Shown one piece after another: positions 1 through 6,642 of a stretch of 8,768 nt of DNA. The stretch lies in the NCBI GenBank assembly GCA_025965495.1, contig JAOPWW010000037.1:1-8768 (forward strand). Direction: 5' to 3'. Position numbers and translations under genes: made by a program. Within the stretch, counting starts at the first letter, position 1. Each line of letters opens with the position of its first letter. Under the pieces are notes generated by a model. That model saw nothing but the letters and a program-made list of their open reading frames with translations. It did not search any database and was not told the DNA's origin. Origin of the DNA: Frankiales bacterium. Lineage in GTDB: Bacteria > Actinomycetota > Actinomycetes > Mycobacteriales > SCTD01.

Positions 1-548
1 CGGGCGAGGGCGAGATCTGCCTGGACCTGTCGGCCCGGCCGGTGCCGCTGATGACGGGCTACCAGGGCGACGAGGAGCGCAACGCCGAGGCCATGGCGGG
101 CGGCTACTACCACACGGGGGACGTCGCACAGCGCGACGAGGACGGCTGCATCACCTACATCGGCCGCACCGACGACGTCTTCAAGGCCTCCGACTACAAG
201 ATCAGCCCGTTCGAGCTCGAGAGCGTCCTCATCGAGCACCCGGCGGTGGCGGAGGCGGCCGTGGTGCCCTCGCCCGACGACGTCCGCCTCGCGGTGCCGA
301 AGGCCTACGTGGCCCTCGCGCCCGGGCACGCGCCGACCGAGGAGACCGCCTACGAGATCCTCCGGTTCGCGCGCGAGCGGCTCGCCCCGTTCCAGCGGGT
401 CCGCCGGCTCGAGTTCTTCGAGCTGCCGAAGACCGTGTCAGGGAAGATCCGCCGGGTCGAGCTGCGCCAGCGGGAGGAGCAGAACGCTGGTGCGCCGACG
501 AGCACGGAGTGGCGCGACGACCAGTTCCCCCAGCTCAGGGGCTCCTGA
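1..548 (+). CDS. AMP-forming acyl-CoA synthetase (ligase), C-terminal part; 5' end outside window
   Basis: Activates a carboxylic acid to its CoA thioester through an acyl-adenylate, in the cytoplasm. The frame is open from base 3, so the gene begins upstream and only about 180 residues of a protein usually 500-550 long are visible. Motifs in order: YHTGD near 108-119 (adenylate-forming family A7), GRTDDVFKASDYKISPFELE at 162-221 (A8 hinge and start of the mobile C-terminal domain), then PKTVSGKIRR near 429-458 (A10), with the catalytic lysine at 444-446. The hinge reads SDYKIS where many relatives have a glycine before the tyrosine (GYRI). The spacing resembles medium-chain or aromatic-acid synthetases, but the acyl-binding pocket lies outside the window, so the substrate cannot be inferred. 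The stop overlaps the next ATG (TGATG), so it is co-transcribed with the dehydrogenase. Family certain; substrate unknown. Confidence 0.93.
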   Translation, partial: GEGEICLDLSARPVPLMTGYQGDEERNAEAMAGGYYHTGDVAQRDEDGCITYIGRTDDVFKASDYKISPFELESVLIEHPAVAEAAVVPSPDDVRLAVPKAYVALAPGHAPTEETAYEILRFARERLAPFQRVRRLEFFELPKTVSGKIRRVELRQREEQNAGAPTSTEWRDDQFPQLRGS

Positions 549-1705
549 TGGACGTCGGCTTCGCCCTGACCGAGGAGCAGCAGGCCCTGCGCGACACCGT
601 CCGCCAGCTCGTGGCGGACGAGGTCACGCCGTACGCCGCGGCCGTCGACGAGCGCGCGACGTTCCCGCAGGAGGCGTACGACGCCCTGCGCGGAGCGGAC
701 CTGCACGCCGTCCACGTGCCGCAGGAGTTCGGCGGCAACGGCGCCGACGCCCTGTCGGCCTGCCTGGTGATCGAACAGGTGGCCCGCGGTTGCGCCTCGA
801 GCTCGCTGATCCCGGCCGTCAACAAGCTCGGCTCGCTGCCGGTGCTGCTCGTCGGGACGCAGGCGCAGAAGGAGCGGTGGCTGCGCCCGCTCGCGGAGGG
901 GACAGCGCTGTTCTGCTACGCGCTGTCCGAGCGGGAGGCCGGCTCCGACGTCGCCTCCATGCGCACGCGGGCGACCCTCGACGGCGACACCTGGGTCCTC
1001 GACGGCACCAAGTGCTGGATCACCAACGCAGGAGAGGGCGACTCCTACACCGTGTTCGCCAAGACGGACCCCGACGCCCCGCGCGGTCGCACCATAAGCG
1101 CGTTCCTGGTCGCCAGGACGGACCCGGGCGTGAGCTTCGACGGGGGCGAGCGGAAGCTCGGCATCAAGGGGTCCCCGACCCGCGAGGTCCGCCTCGACGG
1201 CGTCCGGCTCCCCGCCGACCGGTTGCTCGGCGAGCGCGGCGACGGCATGGGCCTGGCGATGAGGACGCTGGACCACACCCGGGTCACCATCGCGGCGCAG
1301 GCGCTCGGGATCGCCCAGGGAGCGCTCGACCTCGCGGCGTCGTACGTGCAGGAGCGGGCGCAGGTCGGCACGCCGGTCCGCGCCGACCAGGGCGTCCAGT
1401 TCATGCTCGCCGACATGGCCATGAAGCTCGAGGCCGCTCGTGCGCTGACCTACCTCGCCGCCTGCAAGTCCGAGCGCGGCGACGCCGACCTCACGTACTT
1501 CTCGGCCGCCTGCAAGTGCGTCGCGTCCGACGCCGCCATGGCGATCACGATCGACGCCGTCCAGCTCCTCGGCGGAGACGGCTGCACGCGCGACTTCCCG
1601 GCCGAGCGCATGATGCGCGACGCCAAGATCACCCAGATCTACGAAGGGACCAACCAGGTGCAGCGCATCGTCCTCGCCCGTGAGCTCCTCAAGGCGACCC
1701 GGTGA
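548..1705 (+). CDS. Acyl-CoA dehydrogenase with C-terminal catalytic Glu (385 aa)
   Basis: FAD enzyme that introduces the alpha-beta double bond in an acyl-CoA and passes electrons to electron-transfer flavoprotein. The ATG at 548 is chosen over a GTG at 509 because it overlaps the upstream stop (TGATG), has AGGGG at 537-541 six bases away, and gives the usual N-terminus (MDVGFALTEEQ) and family length. The first signature is at about residues 124-137 (YALSEREAGSDVAS). The second runs from about Q339 (QLLGGDG) through MMRDAK to IYEGTNQ, with the predicted catalytic base at Glu366, as in medium- and short-chain enzymes. At the alternative base position used by isovaleryl-CoA dehydrogenase there is Thr244 (LDHTRVTIAA), which supports this assignment. 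The last four bases overlap the next GTG. Acyl chain specificity (straight, branched or cyclic) cannot be read from the sequence. Confidence 0.95.
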   Translation: MDVGFALTEEQQALRDTVRQLVADEVTPYAAAVDERATFPQEAYDALRGADLHAVHVPQEFGGNGADALSACLVIEQVARGCASSSLIPAVNKLGSLPVLLVGTQAQKERWLRPLAEGTALFCYALSEREAGSDVASMRTRATLDGDTWVLDGTKCWITNAGEGDSYTVFAKTDPDAPRGRTISAFLVARTDPGVSFDGGERKLGIKGSPTREVRLDGVRLPADRLLGERGDGMGLAMRTLDHTRVTIAAQALGIAQGALDLAASYVQERAQVGTPVRADQGVQFMLADMAMKLEAARALTYLAACKSERGDADLTYFSAACKCVASDAAMAITIDAVQLLGGDGCTRDFPAERMMRDAKITQIYEGTNQVQRIVLARELLKATR

Positions 1706-2568
1706 CGGCCCCGTGGGTCATCGACCGGGTCGGCGTCGTCGGGGGAGGGACCATGGGCGCGGGCATCGCGGAGGTCTGCGCCCGGTCCGGGTGCGACGTC
1801 CGGGTGCTCGAGGTCTCCGACGAGGCCGTGGCCGCGGGGCGGGCGCGCGTCGACGCGTCCCTCGGCCGTGCTGTGCGCACCGGCCGGCTGCAGGAGGTCG
1901 AGCGCGACGCCGTCGTCGCGCGCCTGGAGTGGGTCACCGACTACGCCGAGCTCGGTGACCGCCAGCTCGTCGTCGAGGCGGCCCCGGAGGACGAGGCGCT
2001 GAAGTTCCGCATCTTCCGCACGCTCGACGAGGCCTGCGCACCTGAGGCGGTGCTGGCCAGCAACACCTCGAGCATCCCGCTCGTGAAGATGGCGACCGTG
2101 ACCAAGCGGCCGCACCAGGTCGTCGGGGTGCACTTCTTCAACCCGGTGCCGGTCCTGCCGCTCGTGGAGATCGTCGAGTCCCTGCTGACCGGCGCCGACA
2201 CCCTGGTCGCCGTGACCGACTTCGCGGAGAAGCGCCTGGGCAAGCAGACCATCCGGTCCAAGGACCGCGCCGGGTTCGTGGTGAACGCGCTGCTGGTCCC
2301 GTACCTGCTGTCCGCGGTGCGGATGTTCGAGTCCGGGTTCGCCAGCGCCGCCGACATCGACGAGGGGATGGTCAAGGGGTGCGCCCACCCGATGGGCCCT
2401 CTGCACCTGGCCGACCTGATCGGCCTCGACACGTGCGCCGCCGTCGCCCAGTCGATGTACGCCGAGTTCAAGGAGCAGCTCTACGCCCCGCCACCCCTGC
2501 TGCTGCGCATGTGCGAGGCCGGCCTGCTCGGGCGCAAGACCGGGCAGGGCTTCTTCGCCTACCCCTGA
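1702..2568 (+). CDS. 3-hydroxyacyl-CoA (3-hydroxybutyryl-CoA) dehydrogenase, FadB2/Hbd/PaaH type (288 aa)
   Basis: Oxidises an L-3-hydroxyacyl-CoA to the 3-ketoacyl-CoA with NAD+, or runs in reverse. The protein is a stand-alone two-domain enzyme of normal length. The N-terminal Rossmann loop is GGGTMG at residues 14-19, and acidic Glu37 at the end of the second strand favours NAD+. Family active-site features follow: SNTSSIP from Ser120, HFFNPVP with catalytic His144, its partner Glu156 twelve residues on (the His-Glu dyad), and DRAGFVVNALLVPYL around 188-202 with conserved Asn195. The C-terminal domain contains HPMGPLHLADLIGLD (229-243). It resembles mycobacterial FadB2 from memory. The GTG start overlaps the dehydrogenase stop (GTGA), with AAGG at 1691-1694. 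It ends the first operon and runs convergently into the regulator gene 7 bp away. The substrate is probably a 3-hydroxyacyl-CoA from the same pathway. Confidence 0.95.
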   Translation: MTAPWVIDRVGVVGGGTMGAGIAEVCARSGCDVRVLEVSDEAVAAGRARVDASLGRAVRTGRLQEVERDAVVARLEWVTDYAELGDRQLVVEAAPEDEALKFRIFRTLDEACAPEAVLASNTSSIPLVKMATVTKRPHQVVGVHFFNPVPVLPLVEIVESLLTGADTLVAVTDFAEKRLGKQTIRSKDRAGFVVNALLVPYLLSAVRMFESGFASAADIDEGMVKGCAHPMGPLHLADLIGLDTCAAVAQSMYAEFKEQLYAPPPLLLRMCEAGLLGRKTGQGFFAYP

Positions 2569-2575
2569 CGGACGG

Positions 2576-3430
2576 TCAGGCCCCGCCGCTGCCGCGCGTC
2601 GTGCGCGCGGCGGTGCTGCGGGCCGGGGCACGTCGGCGGGCCTGCCGCGGAGCCGGAGGGGAGTCCGGGACCTCGATCTCGACCCGGTCCTCGACCGCCT
2701 TCACCGCCTCCGCGTAGCCGTGGACGTGGCGATTCATGCGGCGCACCGCGGCCTCCGGGTCCCGGTCGCGGATGGCCTGGGTGATCGTCTTGTGCGCCTT
2801 CACCGCCGTCCGGCGGACGTCGGCGTCGATGAAGCGCTGGTTGTCCGTGGCGGCGTAGATGGCCCGCGAGAGCGCGAGCATGAAGCCCGTGAGCAGCTCG
2901 TTGTGGCTGGCGACGGCGACAGCGATGTGCCAGTCGACGTTGGCCTGCAGGAAGTCGGCGAGCGAGCCGGTGTCGACCGAGATGGCGTCGTTGGCCTGCT
3001 CGAGCCGCTCGAGGTCCTCGTCGTCGCGGTGCACGGCGGCCAGCCGGGCGCACACTGGCTCGATGCCCTCGCGGGTCTCGAGCAGGGCGGACATGCGCAG
3101 GTGCCCACCGCGGATGAGCAGGTTCACCGAGCTCGCCACGGACTCCTGGCCGGGACGGGTCACGAAGGCGCCCCCGGCACGACCGGTCTTGATCCGGACC
3201 AGGCCTTGGACCTCGAGGATGCGCAGCGCCTCGCGGACCGTGGTGCGGCTCATGGCCGTCTGGGTCACGAGCTCACGCTCTGGCGGCAGGGCGCTGCCTT
3301 CCGGGAACTCCCCGCGCAGGATCCGCTCTCGGAGCTCGCTCGCGAGGACGTCGGAGGCCTTGGGGACCTGCATCGGGCTCAGGACGACCGCCTGGCGCAC
3401 GACAGGGGCGGTGCGCGTCGGCTGCGTCAT
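2576..3430 (-). CDS. GntR-family transcriptional regulator, FadR/FCD subfamily (284 aa)
   Basis: DNA-binding regulator, probably a dimeric repressor released by a small acid or acyl-CoA. The N-terminal winged helix covers about residues 25-92, with recognition region SRTTVREALRILEVQGLVRI (61-80) and wing GRAGGAFV. The C-terminal all-helical FCD ligand domain covers about 110-245; its usual metal or ligand residues appear as His168 (NVDWH), His213 (AHKTI) and His235 (NRHVH). The Asp normally four residues before the first His is Asn164. After the FCD fold there is an Arg/Ala/Pro-rich tail (about 256-284). The ATG at 3430 has a G-rich GAGGGG-type site just upstream and starts shortly before the helix-turn-helix. 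An in-frame ATG at 3496 would add 22 residues and cannot be fully excluded. The gene is divergent from the 3549 operon, with two FadR-like palindromes between them, so it probably controls that operon and itself. Confidence 0.93.
   Translation of the reverse strand: MTQPTRTAPVVRQAVVLSPMQVPKASDVLASELRERILRGEFPEGSALPPERELVTQTAMSRTTVREALRILEVQGLVRIKTGRAGGAFVTRPGQESVASSVNLLIRGGHLRMSALLETREGIEPVCARLAAVHRDDEDLERLEQANDAISVDTGSLADFLQANVDWHIAVAVASHNELLTGFMLALSRAIYAATDNQRFIDADVRRTAVKAHKTITQAIRDRDPEAAVRRMNRHVHGYAEAVKAVEDRVEIEVPDSPPAPRQARRRAPARSTAARTTRGSGGA
2587..2615. terminator. GC-rich hairpin at the convergent gene ends (possible terminator)
   Basis: CCGCGCG (2592-2598) and CGCGCGG (2604-2610) pair around the loop TCGTG; with flanking pairs and two G-T wobbles the stem extends to 12 bp (2587-2598 with 2604-2615). 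It sits 18 bases after the 3-hydroxyacyl-CoA dehydrogenase stop, inside the last codons of the regulator gene. There is no T-run. It may end the first operon's transcript, but the Arg/Ala-rich coding there could produce such a hairpin by chance. Confidence 0.25.
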
Positions 3431-3451
3431 GTTCGCCCCCCTCACCCGTCT

Positions 3452-3460
3452 GGTCTGACC
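3452..3460. promoter_or_regulatory. Putative GntR operator O1 (GGTCTGACC)
   Basis: Perfect palindrome GGTC-T-GACC, preceded by T on the plus strand (TGGTCTGACC). It fits the FadR-type consensus TGGTnnnACCA at 10 of 11 positions' constraints, failing only at the last A. It lies 22-30 bp upstream of the regulator ATG, just downstream of a possible minus-strand -10 hexamer (TAGTTT, 3467 to 3462). Binding there would fit autorepression. The assignment is by motif and position only. Confidence 0.6.
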
Positions 3461-3489
3461 GAAACTAGCAGGCCCCTGCTTCTTCGCGG

Positions 3490-3518
3490 TGGCCATTCGG
3501 TCTGACCTTTGGTAACTT
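3490..3518 (+). promoter_or_regulatory. Weak candidate promoter for the 3549-7856 operon
   Basis: TGGCCA (3490-3495) and TAACTT (3513-3518) match the housekeeping -35 and -10 consensus at 4/6 and 3/6 positions, separated by 17 bp and enclosing operator O2. The expected start of transcription would be near 3525, giving a short leader of about 24 bases. Support comes from position and the divergent layout more than from hexamer quality. Confidence 0.25.
3499..3507. promoter_or_regulatory. Putative GntR operator O2 (GGTCTGACC)
   Basis: Second exact copy of the same 9-bp palindrome, centred 47 bp from O1 and ending 41 bp before the ATG of the 3549 dehydrogenase. A weak promoter-like pair on the plus strand (TGGCCA at 3490-3495, TAACTT at 3513-3518, 17-bp spacer) would put this operator between -35 and -10, a classic repression position. 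The promoter call is weak; the repeat itself is plain in the sequence. Confidence 0.6.
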
Positions 3519-3548
3519 CGCGGTACGCCAGCCGACAGAGGAGCAGTC

Positions 3549-4715
3549 ATGGACTTCAACCTGACCGAGGACCAGACCACGATCCGCAAGTCCGTGATCG
3601 AGCTCGCGGGGCGGTTCGACGACACGTACTGGATGGAGAAGGACGAGGCGCACGAGTTCCCGACGGAGTTCTACGACGCCGTCGCCGAGGGCGGCTGGCT
3701 CGGGATCACCACACCCGAGGAGTACGGCGGCCACGGGTACGGGATCACGGAGGCCTCGCTGCTCCTCGAGGAGATCGCGGCCTCTGGCGCTGGCATGAAC
3801 GGTGCGAGCTCCATCCACATGTCGATCTTCGGCATGCACCCGGTGATCGTCCACGGCTCGGAGGAGATGAAGCGGGAGAACCTCCCGCGCATCGTCAACG
3901 GCGACCTGCACGTGTGCTTCGGCGTCACCGAGCCCGGCGCCGGCCTCGACACCACGCGCATCACCACCTTCGCCAAGCGCGATGGTTCCGACTACGTGGT
4001 CAACGGCCGCAAGGTCTGGATCAGCAAGGCGATGGAGTCCGAGAAGATCCTGCTGCTGACCCGCACGGCCAAGTTCGAGGACTCCCCGAAGAAGACCGAC
4101 GGTCTGACGCTGTTCTTCACCGACCTCGACCGCGCGCACGTGGAGGTCCGCCCCATCAAGAAGATGGGCCGCAACGCCGTCTCCTCCAACGAGCTCTACA
4201 TCGACGACTTGCGCATCCCCGAGGAGCACCGCGTCGGGGAGGAGGGCCAGGGCTTCAAGTACATCCTCGACGGGCTCAACCCCGAGCGCATGCTCATCGC
4301 CGCGGAGGCGCTCGGCATCGGGCGCGCGTCCATCCGCCGCGCCGTCCGCTACGCCAACGAGCGCGAGGTGTTCGGCCGTCAGATCGGCAAGAACCAGGGC
4401 ATCCAGTTCCCGCTCGCCGACGCGCTCGCCCACCTCGACGCCGCCGAGCTCGTCCTGCGCAAGGCGACCTGGCTGTACGACGAGGGCCTGCCCTGTGCCC
4501 GCGAGGCCAACATGGCCAAGTACCTCTGCGCCGACGCCGGCTTCCAGGCCGCCGACCGCGGGCTCCAGGTGCACGGGGGCATGGGCTACGCGGAGGAGTA
4601 CCACATGGCGCGTTACTTCCGTGAGGCGCGGCTGACGCGCATCGCGCCGATCAGCCAGGAGATGATCCTCAACTACCTGGGCGAGCACGTCCTCGGCATG
4701 CCGCGCAGCTACTGA
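3549..4715 (+). CDS. Acyl-CoA dehydrogenase with isovaleryl-type catalytic Glu position (388 aa)
   Basis: FAD-dependent acyl-CoA dehydrogenase and first gene of the operon divergent from the regulator. The ATG has a strong AGAGGAG at 3537-3543, five bases upstream. Family features: FGVTEPGAGLDTTRITTFAK (124-143), where the usual Asp after the glycines in GSD is Leu-Asp shifted by one (AGLD); NGRKVWIS (152-159); NEREVFGRQIGKNQGIQFPL (270-289); and VHGGMGYAEEYHMARYFRE (341-359). The C-terminal segment reads RIAPISQEMI where medium-chain enzymes have IYEGT, so the usual catalytic Glu is replaced by Pro367. A Glu is present at residue 246 in GLNPERMLIAAEALGIG, which aligns with the ERL motif that carries the base in isovaleryl- and long-chain acyl-CoA dehydrogenases. 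This suggests a branched, bulky or cyclic substrate, but that is inference. Its stop overlaps the next ATG (TGATG). Confidence 0.95.
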   Translation: MDFNLTEDQTTIRKSVIELAGRFDDTYWMEKDEAHEFPTEFYDAVAEGGWLGITTPEEYGGHGYGITEASLLLEEIAASGAGMNGASSIHMSIFGMHPVIVHGSEEMKRENLPRIVNGDLHVCFGVTEPGAGLDTTRITTFAKRDGSDYVVNGRKVWISKAMESEKILLLTRTAKFEDSPKKTDGLTLFFTDLDRAHVEVRPIKKMGRNAVSSNELYIDDLRIPEEHRVGEEGQGFKYILDGLNPERMLIAAEALGIGRASIRRAVRYANEREVFGRQIGKNQGIQFPLADALAHLDAAELVLRKATWLYDEGLPCAREANMAKYLCADAGFQAADRGLQVHGGMGYAEEYHMARYFREARLTRIAPISQEMILNYLGEHVLGMPRSY

Positions 4716-5464
4716 TGGCCGACCTCACCGGGCGCTCGGCGCTCGTCACAGGAGCGGGGTCCGGCATCGGCGCAGCGGTCGCCCGACGGCTCGCGCTGGC
4801 CGGTGCCGCCGTGCTCGTCAGCGACCTCGACAAGGACGCGGCCGCGAAGGTCGCGGAGGAGATCGGGCAGGCCGGCGGTCGGGCGGAGTCCGCCGCGCTC
4901 GACGTGCGCGACGTCGACCAGGCCGCGGCGGCCGCCCAGCAGGCGGCCGGGCTGGCCGGTGGGACGCTGCACGTGCTGGTCAACAACGCGGGGGCGATCT
5001 CACCCGCGATGCTGCACAAGATGACGCCGGAGCAGTTCCACCTGGTCATCGGCGTCCACCTCGGTGGCACCTTCACCGTCACCCAGGCGGCGCTGCCGCT
5101 CCTGCCCGACGACGGGACGGGCCGGATCATCAACGTCACGTCCGCAGCCGGTCTGGTCGGGACGATCGGTCAGGCCAACTACGGCGCGGCCAAGGCCGGC
5201 GTCATCGGGCTGACCAAGTCGATGGCCAAGGAGCTGGCCAGGCGCCAGATCACGGTCAACGCCCTCGCCCCGCTGGCGGCCACCGCCATGACCGAGGGGA
5301 TCCGCAGCAACGAGAAGCTGGCGGAGAAGACGCTCGCGCGCATCCCCCTCGGCCGCTGGGCGACGCCCGACGAGGTCGCGGGCGCCTTCGTGTTCTTCGC
5401 CTCCGACGACGCCGCCTACATCACCGGCCAGGTCCTGCCCGTCGACGGCGGGACGGTCATCTGA
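4715..5464 (+). CDS. FabG-like short-chain dehydrogenase/reductase (249 aa)
   Basis: Classical-length SDR, probably an NAD(P)-dependent 3-hydroxyacyl-CoA dehydrogenase or ketoreductase given its place between an acyl-CoA dehydrogenase and a thiolase. The cofactor loop is TGAGSGIG at residues 12-19, and Asp37 after the second strand (VSDLDK) favours NAD(H). NNAG is at 90-93, catalytic Ser143, Tyr156 and Lys160 (YGAAK). Two departures from the commonest pattern: the tetrad Asn is His115 (GVHLGGTF), and the usual PG turn after the catalytic region is Pro186-Leu187 (NALAPLAATAMTE). Both occur in some FabG and multifunctional-enzyme-type SDRs as far as I recall, so activity is likely retained. The C-terminus ITGQVLPVDGG is standard. 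Start and stop both overlap neighbours as TGATG, so expression is translationally coupled. The exact substrate is not determinable. Confidence 0.93.
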   Translation: MADLTGRSALVTGAGSGIGAAVARRLALAGAAVLVSDLDKDAAAKVAEEIGQAGGRAESAALDVRDVDQAAAAAQQAAGLAGGTLHVLVNNAGAISPAMLHKMTPEQFHLVIGVHLGGTFTVTQAALPLLPDDGTGRIINVTSAAGLVGTIGQANYGAAKAGVIGLTKSMAKELARRQITVNALAPLAATAMTEGIRSNEKLAEKTLARIPLGRWATPDEVAGAFVFFASDDAAYITGQVLPVDGGTVI

Positions 5465-6642
5465 TGCCGCTCGCCGGACGCGACGCGTGGATCGTCGAGG
5501 CCCTGCGCACGCCTATGGGCAAGGCCCACCCCGAGAAGGGCTGGTACCGCGACGTCCACCCGAACGTCGTGCTCGGTGAGGTCTACCGGGCGCTGCTGGC
5601 GGAGACGGGCGTCGCCCCCCTGGAGGTCGACGACCTCGTGATCGGCTGCACCGCGCCCTTCGGCGAGCAGTCGCGCAACGTGGCCCGCAACGCCTGGCTC
5701 CAGGCGGGCTACCCCGCCGAGGTGCCGGCCACGGTCGTCGACCGCCGGTGCGGCTCGGCCCAGACGGCGGTCGAGATCGCGACGTCGGCCATCGCCTCAG
5801 GGACCCACGACCTCGTGATCGCGGGCGGTGTGGAGCACATGGGCCACGTCCCGATGACGGCCGTCGCGGAGACGGAGAAGCTCTTCGGTGCCGCGTGGCC
5901 CGCGGCGCTGCTCGAGCAGCACGAGTTCCCCGCCATGGGCGAGGCGGCCGAGCGGATCGCCGACCGCTGGGGCATCACCCGGCGCGAGATGGACGAGTTC
6001 GCGGTCGTCTCCCACCGCCTCGCGGACGAGGCGGCGCGGGCCGGTCGGTTCGAGCGGGAGGTCGTCCCGATCGAGCTGGACGGAGCGCTGCGCACCACCG
6101 ACCAGGGAGTGCGTGCGGGCACCAGCCTCGACAGCCTGAGCTCGCTGAAGACGATCTTCCGACCCGTGGACGGTCAGGTCACGGCCGGCACCTCGTCACC
6201 GCTGACGGACGGGGCGGCGGGTGTGCTCGTCGCCTCCGACGACGCCGTCGCCCGGCACGGGCTCACGAGGCGCGCGAAGGTGCTCGACCAGACCACGGTC
6301 GGCGTCGACCCCGCGATCATGCTGACCGGTCCCATCCCGGCCACCCGCAAGCTCCTCGAGCGCAACGGCATGTCGATCGACGACATCGACCTGTTCGAGG
6401 TCAACGAGGCGTTCGCCTCCGTCGTGCTGGCCTGGGAGCGCGAGCTCAAGCCCGACATGGAGCGCGTCAACGTCAACGGTGGCGCGATCGCGCTCGGCCA
6501 CCCGGTCGGGGCGTCGGGCTCGCGCCTGTTCGCGACGCTGCTGGCGGAGATGGAGCGCCGCGACGTCGAGATCGGCCTGGTCACGATGTGCTGCGGTGGC
6601 GGCCTCGGTACGGCGACGCTCGTCCAGCGGGTTCCCGGGTGA
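5464..6642 (+). CDS. Thiolase / acetyl-CoA C-acyltransferase (392 aa)
   Basis: Cleaves a 3-ketoacyl-CoA with CoA to acetyl-CoA (or another acyl-CoA) and a shortened acyl-CoA, the last step of a beta-oxidation turn. Length is normal for degradative thiolases. Active-site residues are all present: nucleophilic Cys96 in DRRCGSAQTAV, NEAFA starting at Asn314, His346 in GHPVGASG, and Cys376 in TMCCGGGLGT. The N-terminus WIVEALRTPMGK is typical. The segment FGEQSRNVARNAWLQAGYP (66-84) resembles thiolases of the FadA5/FadA6 kind used for steroid side-chain or ring catabolism in mycobacteria, but this is motif recall and not an alignment. Start overlaps the SDR stop (TGATG), and its stop overlaps the CoA-transferase GTG (GTGA). 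Family very secure; chain or ring specificity unknown. Confidence 0.96.
   Translation: MPLAGRDAWIVEALRTPMGKAHPEKGWYRDVHPNVVLGEVYRALLAETGVAPLEVDDLVIGCTAPFGEQSRNVARNAWLQAGYPAEVPATVVDRRCGSAQTAVEIATSAIASGTHDLVIAGGVEHMGHVPMTAVAETEKLFGAAWPAALLEQHEFPAMGEAAERIADRWGITRREMDEFAVVSHRLADEAARAGRFEREVVPIELDGALRTTDQGVRAGTSLDSLSSLKTIFRPVDGQVTAGTSSPLTDGAAGVLVASDDAVARHGLTRRAKVLDQTTVGVDPAIMLTGPIPATRKLLERNGMSIDDIDLFEVNEAFASVVLAWERELKPDMERVNVNGGAIALGHPVGASGSRLFATLLAEMERRDVEIGLVTMCCGGGLGTATLVQRVPG

Noticed and set aside
490..1683. 397-codon plus-strand frame overlapping the first acyl-CoA dehydrogenase
   Set aside because: Arg/Pro/Gly-rich out-of-frame translation of a gene with complete acyl-CoA dehydrogenase motifs.
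1639..2631. 330-codon open frame on the minus strand opposite the 3-hydroxyacyl-CoA dehydrogenase
   Set aside because: Shadow frame; it would also overlap the regulator's 3' end. No motif recognised.
2720..3505. 261-codon plus-strand frame opposite the GntR regulator
   Set aside because: The minus-strand frame has a clear winged helix and FCD domain; the plus-strand one has no recognisable features.
3431..3625. Longer regulator starts at 3496 or 3625
   Set aside because: Extension to 3625 would run past the ATG of the divergent dehydrogenase and cover both operators. The 3496 start has a weak AAAGG site and adds 22 residues with no domain; it remains possible but less likely than 3430.
4101..4109. 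GGTCTGACG, near-match to the operator word
   Set aside because: One mismatch breaks the palindrome and it lies within coding sequence; such near-matches are expected by chance.
3465..4688. 407-codon open frame on the minus strand opposite the second acyl-CoA dehydrogenase
   Set aside because: Shadow frame of a well-supported gene; no domain and biased composition.
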